Positions 6,615 through 10,643 of a stretch of 10,643 nt of DNA are shown piece by piece; position 1 is the stretch's first letter; each line of letters begins with the position of its first letter. The position numbers and the translations under genes are program-made. The stretch lies in contig CATLIP010000069.1 in assembly GCA_949957035.1 (NCBI GenBank), positions 1 to 10,643 on the forward strand. The letters are read 5' to 3'. The DNA comes from an uncultured Lachnospiraceae bacterium. Its GTDB lineage: Bacteria > Bacillota_A > Clostridia > Lachnospirales > Lachnospiraceae. The notes under the pieces were generated by a model, which had not been told where the DNA came from, did not search any database, and was given only the letters and a program-made list of their open reading frames with translations.

Positions 6615-8012
6615 TTATTCATAATATTTAATATCAAAGGATTTTCCAATACATCTGCGCGCTTCTATGAGATCCTCAAATTCCCCGCTCATTAACATCT
6701 GTACCACAATATTTCCGATTGCAGTCGCCTCTGTCGGGCCTGCCGAAACCTTCTTGCCCGTGTATTTTGCCGTCAGCTCATTCAGATACCCTGCATTTGC
6801 GCCCCCTCCTACCACGTAAATGGTATCGTAGGTATTGCCCGTGATTTCTTCTATCTCTTTCACAGTCTCCCCATAACAATAGGCAAGGCTGTTATAGACC
6901 ACTGCCGATATCTCCCCTACCGTCTCCGGAACAGGCTGCCCTGTCTTCCGGCAGAAATCCTGTACCGCCTTGATCATGCTCTCCGGCGCAAAGAAGCTGC
7001 CGTCGTTGCAGTCAACAATGGATTCAATGTTTTCTTTTGACGCCTTCTCACAGATCCGTGCAAAAGACAAATCTTCTTCAAATTCTTTCTTCACGGACTG
7101 AATCATCCACAGGCCCATGATATTCTTGAGATAGCGGAACCGGTAATCATATCCGCCTTCATTGGTGAAATTTGCCTGCATGCTCGTCATAGAACAGTCC
7201 GCTTCTTTCCGTTCAATCCCCATCAGCGACCATGTGCCGGAGCTGATGTAGAGCGCCTGGCCGTCGCTTACCGGCACTGCTAAGACGGCGGACCCTGTGT
7301 CGTGTGTCGCCGGAAGCGCCACCGTGCAGTCAAAACCAATCTCCTTCTTCATTTCTTCCGTAAAATTGCCCACGACGGTTCCCGGTACGGATACCGGCCG
7401 GAACATCTTAGAGTTGTATCCTAAGAGATCGATCAGTTCATAGTCCCAGTCCTTCGTCTTCGGGTCCACAAGCTGGGTGCTGGTGGCATTGGTATATTCC
7501 ATCTTCTTCACTCCGGTCAGCAGGAAGTTGAAATAATCCGGAATCATCAGCATGGACTCCGCCTGTTCCAAATGCTCCGGGTGATTCTGCTTTACTGCCA
7601 TCAGCTGATAGATGGTGTTAAATATCTGCTTCTGGATTCCGGTCCTGGCATACAGCTCAGACAGTGAGATAAGCTCATATACCTTCTCATCCATGCCGTC
7701 CGTGCGGCTGTCACGGTATCCCACCGTATTTCCCAGAATACGGTCCTCCTTATCCAGCAGCACATAATCCACCGCCCATGTATCAATTCCCATGAAATCC
7801 GGAATCTTCCCAAGCTCCCGGCATTTTTTCAGCCCGTTCTTAATCTGGGCAAACAGCTCCTCTACATCCCAGCAAAAGGAACCGTCCACGTCCTTCATCC
7901 CGTTCGGGAACCGGTAGATTTCCTCAAGTTCAATCTTCCCGTCCTTCATGGAAGCAAGCATATGCCTTCCGCTTGACGCGCCGATGTCTACAGCCAAATA
8001 ATACTTGTTCAT
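6615..8012 (-). CDS. rhaB: Rhamnulokinase (FGGY family)
   Basis: This 465-residue FGGY carbohydrate kinase phosphorylates L-rhamnulose (possibly L-fuculose) at O-1 with ATP. It follows E. coli RhaB along its length: VDIGASSGRHML at 8-19, GIDTWAVDYVLLD at 75-87, YRDSRTDG at 99-106, MEYTNATSTQLV at 171-182, THDTGSAV at 236-243 with likely base D238, SSGTWSLMG at 257-265, LKNIMGLW at 295-302 and the ATP-site VGGGAN at 401-406. ATG 8012 follows AAGGAGG by about 7 bases, placed just after the mutarotase stop (13-base gap). It is the middle gene of the sugar operon. In some gut Firmicutes RhaB-like kinases sit in fucose loci, so the name does not fix the sugar. Confidence 0.92.
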   Translation of the reverse strand: MNKYYLAVDIGASSGRHMLASMKDGKIELEEIYRFPNGMKDVDGSFCWDVEELFAQIKNGLKKCRELGKIPDFMGIDTWAVDYVLLDKEDRILGNTVGYRDSRTDGMDEKVYELISLSELYARTGIQKQIFNTIYQLMAVKQNHPEHLEQAESMLMIPDYFNFLLTGVKKMEYTNATSTQLVDPKTKDWDYELIDLLGYNSKMFRPVSVPGTVVGNFTEEMKKEIGFDCTVALPATHDTGSAVLAVPVSDGQALYISSGTWSLMGIERKEADCSMTSMQANFTNEGGYDYRFRYLKNIMGLWMIQSVKKEFEEDLSFARICEKASKENIESIVDCNDGSFFAPESMIKAVQDFCRKTGQPVPETVGEISAVVYNSLAYCYGETVKEIEEITGNTYDTIYVVGGGANAGYLNELTAKYTGKKVSAGPTEATAIGNIVVQMLMSGEFEDLIEARRCIGKSFDIKYYE

Positions 8013-8025
8013 TTTGCGCCTCCTT

Positions 8026-8337
8026 TTAATCCAAATGGAATACCTGACTTAAATCTTCGCAGACCGGGCTGTTGTCCGGATTTGTATCCATGATATCCGC
8101 CATGAAATCCCACCATTTCCGGTTAATCTCGGTATCTGCCGACTGCGCCCACTTCTCCTCATCCTCGACCTCAATATACCCGAACAGCACATCCGTCTCT
8201 TTATCTAAGAAGATAGAGTAATTCTTTCCCCCATATTCATGGATCATATCCCTCATCTCAGGCCACAGCTCGTTATGTCTCTTCTCATACTCCCTGGCCA
8301 TTCCCGGATAAAGATACATCTTGAATCCTTTCCTCAC
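8026..8337 (-). CDS. rhaM: L-rhamnose mutarotase
   Basis: This 103-residue protein interconverts the alpha and beta anomers of L-rhamnose. It aligns with E. coli RhaM without gaps from RKGF onward. Y17 and H21 correspond to the E. coli active-site Tyr18 and His22, and the NPDNSPV stretch (86-92) and WW pair (75-76) are conserved. The start is GTG at 8337: it gives the family N-terminus RKGF and lies about 10 bases after GGAGG, whereas the first internal ATG (residue 7) would cut the first strand. It opens the sugar operon rhaM-rhaB-isomerase. Among the three genes this is the best evidence for rhamnose, since fucose operons usually carry FucU instead. Confidence 0.92.
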   Translation of the reverse strand: MRKGFKMYLYPGMAREYEKRHNELWPEMRDMIHEYGGKNYSIFLDKETDVLFGYIEVEDEEKWAQSADTEINRKWWDFMADIMDTNPDNSPVCEDLSQVFHLD

Positions 8338-8385
8338 TTCTATGTTCCCTCCTTTCTTTTTGGGACTTTTCTTTTGTCAGCTATG

Positions 8386-8414
8386 ATTTTACTCTTGGAA
8401 GGCTCAAAAAAACA
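8386..8414 (-). promoter_or_regulatory. Candidate promoter of the rhaM operon
   Basis: On the minus strand TGTTTT (8414-8409) and TAAAAT (8391-8386) are 17 bases apart. The -10 box matches consensus at five of six positions, but the -35 box is poor, as expected of an activator-dependent promoter. The -35 lies inside the proximal copy of a direct repeat. Confidence 0.4.
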
Positions 8415-8443
8415 GGTCTTTACTTTTCAAAAATACGGACCTT
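8404..8443. repeat. Imperfect direct repeats upstream of rhaM, candidate operator
   Basis: TCAAAAAAACAGGTCTT (8404-8420) and TCAAAAATACGGACCTT (8427-8443) agree at 13 of 17 positions, starting 23 bp apart in the same orientation. Read on the minus strand they share the pattern AA-N5-GT-N-TTT with the repeats in front of the dehydratase promoter. Two half-sites about two turns apart beside a weak -35 box suggest an AraC-family activator. Part of the match comes from A-runs, which lowers confidence. Confidence 0.4.
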
Positions 8444-8467
8444 ATTTGCACTTTTTTCACATAAAAC

Positions 8468-8487
8468 AATTGCCGCCTGCCGCAATT
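8468..8487. promoter_or_regulatory. Inverted repeat across the araC-family promoter
   Basis: AATTGC-N8-GCAATT covers most of the -35 box and part of the spacer of the regulator promoter. Occupancy would block RNA polymerase, so autorepression or control by another dimeric repressor is possible. The arms are only 6 bp, so chance is not excluded. Confidence 0.35.
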
Positions 8488-8498
8488 TGATTTATAAT
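8470..8498 (+). promoter_or_regulatory. Promoter of the AraC-family regulator
   Basis: TTGCCG (8470-8475) and a perfect TATAAT (8493-8498) are 17 bases apart. The transcript would start near 8505, giving a short leader with GAGGT about 8 bases before ATG 8531. Confidence 0.7.
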
Positions 8499-8530
8499 AT
8501 GTTTCATCAATCTATTACGAGGTACTGGAA

Positions 8531-9610
8531 ATGAATCAGAAATTATTGAAAAAGCTTCGGAAAATCACTTCGGAAGAACAGGCGATCCTGGACGGACGCT
8601 TGGACATACAGAAAGACTTGTATACGAATAAGAGAGATTTCATCATAGACAGCAGCCTTCTGCTGTCAAAAGGAAAATTAATCGATATCCGGCCCCACAC
8701 CAGATTTGCACATTTCCCCAGACACAGGCACAACTATGTGGAGATGGTCTATATGTGCTGCGGAAGCACGGCCCATACCATCAAGGATACGGATAAGATT
8801 GTATTGAATGAAGGAGACCTTCTGTTCCTGAACCAGAACGTGACACAGGAGATCGCCCCTGCCGGCGAGACGGATATTGCAGTTAATTTTATCATCCTTC
8901 CGGAATTCTTCGACCGTGCCTTCCGGATGGTGGAGGAAGAGAACGTACTGCGGGATTTCCTGGTTTCCACCTTGTCCCGGGACACCTCCCTGACGAATTA
9001 CCTGCATTTCCGGGCAAAGGACATCCTGCCCGTACAGAATCTTCTGGAGAATATGGTCTGGACGCTGACCGAGAAAAAAAGCGGCACGAATACCATGAAC
9101 CAAGTCTCTATGGGCCTTCTGTTCATGAACCTGTCTGCATTTGCTGAGAATATCAACCAGAACTACCCGAACCAGTACGAACAGACTCTTGTCTTCTCCG
9201 TACTGAAATATATTGAGACTCACTATAAGAACGGAACACTGGCAGATATTGCGGATGAGCTTCATCAGGAAACCTACTATATCAGCCGCCTGTTAAAGAA
9301 GCATACCAACTCTAACTTCAAAGAGCTTCTCCAGCAGAGAAAGCTCCAGCAGGCCGTCTACCTGCTGAAGCAGACTCCCCTTGCCGTTGACGCGGTCATG
9401 GAAGCGATCGGATATGAGAACAGCAGCTATTTTTACCGGAAGTTTAAGGAACGGTATCAGTGCTCTCCGAAAGAATACCGCATTATATCTGCTAAATCAA
9501 CGCATCATTCCGCAATGTTTCATTCAAGTCACACTGCAAAAGACGCTTTCCGCCAATATAATAAGCAAGCGCAACAAACAATACAATCGCAGCCGCATAT
9601 ATCAAAATAG
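8531..9610 (+). CDS. AraC-family transcriptional regulator with abnormal C-terminal tail
   Basis: The protein has an N-terminal cupin-like sensor around residues 55-110 (FPRHRHNYVEMVY at 62-74, LNEGDLLFLNQ at 92-102) and a C-terminal double helix-turn-helix at about 222-317. The latter includes LADIADELHQETYYISRLLKKHTN (237-260) and IGYENSSYFYRKFKERYQCSPKEYR (293-317). It is divergent from rhaM and probably activates the rhaM operon, perhaps also the dehydratase operon, in response to a pathway sugar. The DNA-binding domain ends at R317. The remaining 42 codons lie almost entirely (from residue 321) antisense to the end of the permease gene and look unlike any AraC tail (HHSAMFHSSH and so on). 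This suggests that the native stop was lost at a junction, although the core domains are complete and function may persist. Confidence 0.88.
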   Translation: MNQKLLKKLRKITSEEQAILDGRLDIQKDLYTNKRDFIIDSSLLLSKGKLIDIRPHTRFAHFPRHRHNYVEMVYMCCGSTAHTIKDTDKIVLNEGDLLFLNQNVTQEIAPAGETDIAVNFIILPEFFDRAFRMVEEENVLRDFLVSTLSRDTSLTNYLHFRAKDILPVQNLLENMVWTLTEKKSGTNTMNQVSMGLLFMNLSAFAENINQNYPNQYEQTLVFSVLKYIETHYKNGTLADIADELHQETYYISRLLKKHTNSNFKELLQQRKLQQAVYLLKQTPLAVDAVMEAIGYENSSYFYRKFKERYQCSPKEYRIISAKSTHHSAMFHSSHTAKDAFRQYNKQAQQTIQSQPHISK

Positions 9611-10643
9611 GCAGAACAGGGGCTTCTGACCAGAATACCATCGGGTCTAAATAGCTTGCTGTTACGGCAAACTGCACAAACAGTACGGTAAGCGGCAATG
9701 TAATCAAAAGTGGTTTGCCTGCTGTCACAAACGCTTCGATACAGAACATTTTCCTCATTTCCTGCGGTGTCATGCCAATGGACATATACTCCGCAAATTC
9801 CCGTTTCCTTTGACGGAGAAACCCTAACGTATTTGAAAAAACATTTGCAATTCCAATCATGGCAAGCAATACACAAAAAGCTCCCAAAATCATTACCATG
9901 CCTTGGATTAAACTGTCATTAGACAATTTTTCCTGTACCCGGTTTTCACTCTCAATTTCATACTGCTCCGATAAAAGCCGCTCAATTTCCTGTTCCAGAG
10001 CGTTTAAATCCGTAAGATTTGCAGTGCCCTTTGAAAAAATACGGATATAACTGTCGGATTCAGCTTCACATACCTCTCCCAAAGTTTTATTCCACATAGT
10101 AAGCGGAATAAAATGTACAAGGGCATAATTATCATATTCTTCTCTCAGTGCGGGGGATTTCTGTGTATAAGATAAAACAGGGATTTCTACGGTTTTATCA
10201 TTTTTATAAAGTATTGTTTCCCGGTTATCCTCCCTTACAAACGGAACATATTCTTTATAGCGAAAATTACTGTTTCTGCTATCCCAAATCTGATTTAATA
10301 CAATTGCGCCGTCAAGACTTGGCGTAATCCCAATCTGTGAACAGAAGTTTAAAAAGCCTGTGTCATCCAAAACAACAATCGGTGCAGATACTTGAAACTG
10401 TCCATTTTCATTCGGCGTTTCCGCAACTGATTCAAGCCCGCCAAGTGATGACAATTCATCGCTCTGTAATCCCTCCGGCAGAAACGTCAAGGCTTTTGCC
10501 TTTTGATATACCACTGCCTCTTGTATCCCCGAAATATCCCGCAATTCATCTGTTAAGCCAAAAGCCGATATCTCTGTATCTTTTAAGGTTATCATAATAT
10601 CCCACGCATCCTGATACCGTTCAAAATAAGTATATCTGGTACT
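9492..10643 (-). CDS. FtsX/MacB-type ABC transporter permease, partial (N-terminus off the right edge)
   Basis: The frame is open to the window end, giving 384 codon positions with 383 visible residues; the Met at 10595 is internal, not the start. A long extracytoplasmic region is followed by three predicted membrane segments at about visible residues 245-270, 302-326 and 343-363. The FtsX signature region GFLRQRKREFAEYMSIGMTP sits between the first two. Such permeases work with an ATPase in peptide or lipid export or antimicrobial resistance; the cargo here is unknown. The natural C-terminus ends at TAG 9492, inside the regulator's 3' end. Its DNA is visibly more AT-rich (for example lines 10141 and 10201, 40% and 32% G+C by hand count) than the sugar genes. 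It is unrelated to the neighbouring pathway. Confidence 0.85.
   Translation of the reverse strand, partial: STRYTYFERYQDAWDIMITLKDTEISAFGLTDELRDISGIQEAVVYQKAKALTFLPEGLQSDELSSLGGLESVAETPNENGQFQVSAPIVVLDDTGFLNFCSQIGITPSLDGAIVLNQIWDSRNSNFRYKEYVPFVREDNRETILYKNDKTVEIPVLSYTQKSPALREEYDNYALVHFIPLTMWNKTLGEVCEAESDSYIRIFSKGTANLTDLNALEQEIERLLSEQYEIESENRVQEKLSNDSLIQGMVMILGAFCVLLAMIGIANVFSNTLGFLRQRKREFAEYMSIGMTPQEMRKMFCIEAFVTAGKPLLITLPLTVLFVQFAVTASYLDPMVFWSEAPVLPILIYAAAIVLFVALAYYIGGKRLLQCDLNETLRNDALI

Noticed and set aside
10593..10595. ATG as start of the permease
   Set aside because: The frame stays open for 16 more codons to the window edge, no ribosome site precedes the ATG, and FtsX-type permeases have an N-terminal membrane segment not seen here.

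Overview
The window looks like chromosome from a gut-type Firmicute, most likely Lachnospiraceae (Blautia/Roseburia-like). This rests on strong AAGGAGG-type ribosome sites, tight operons, an oxygen-sensitive glycyl-radical enzyme and moderate G+C. The family-level assignment is inference, not proof. The main theme is anaerobic use of a 6-deoxyhexose (L-rhamnose or L-fucose) through 1,2-propanediol and a bacterial microcompartment.

Layout. (1) Positions 4103 down to 1, minus strand: a four-gene operon that runs off the left edge. It encodes a B12-independent glycyl-radical diol dehydratase, its radical-SAM activase, a PduU/EutS-type shell protein and an EutP/PduV-type GTPase (C-terminus missing). 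(2) 4104-4457: a 354-base divergent control region. It holds a near-consensus promoter for the dehydratase, an 18-bp direct repeat abutting its -35 box, a palindrome next to its ribosome site, and on the other strand a promoter followed by four compact hairpins. (3) 4458-5177, plus strand: a YcdX-type PHP hydrolase. (4) 8337 down to 5167, minus strand: a three-gene sugar operon of L-rhamnose mutarotase (rhaM), rhamnulokinase (rhaB) and an arabinose/fucose-type isomerase. (5) 8338-8530: a divergent control region. (6) 8531-9610, plus strand: an AraC-family regulator. (7) 9492-10643, minus strand: the C-terminal part of an FtsX-type ABC permease, more AT-rich than its neighbours and overlapping the regulator's 3' end by 119 bp.

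How it works together (inference). The mutarotase interconverts sugar anomers, the isomerase makes the ketose, and the kinase makes the ketose-1-phosphate. An aldolase not seen in this window would split that to DHAP and L-lactaldehyde. After reduction, 1,2-propanediol would be dehydrated to propionaldehyde by the glycyl-radical enzyme inside the microcompartment. The AraC protein probably senses a pathway sugar and may act on the direct repeats in front of both minus-strand operons.

The points most worth a second look are: an AraA-like isomerase where RhaA would be expected; the two sets of direct repeats at promoters; the hairpin series that starts at the predicted transcript start of the PHP gene; and the AraC/permease junction, which looks like a recombination scar.
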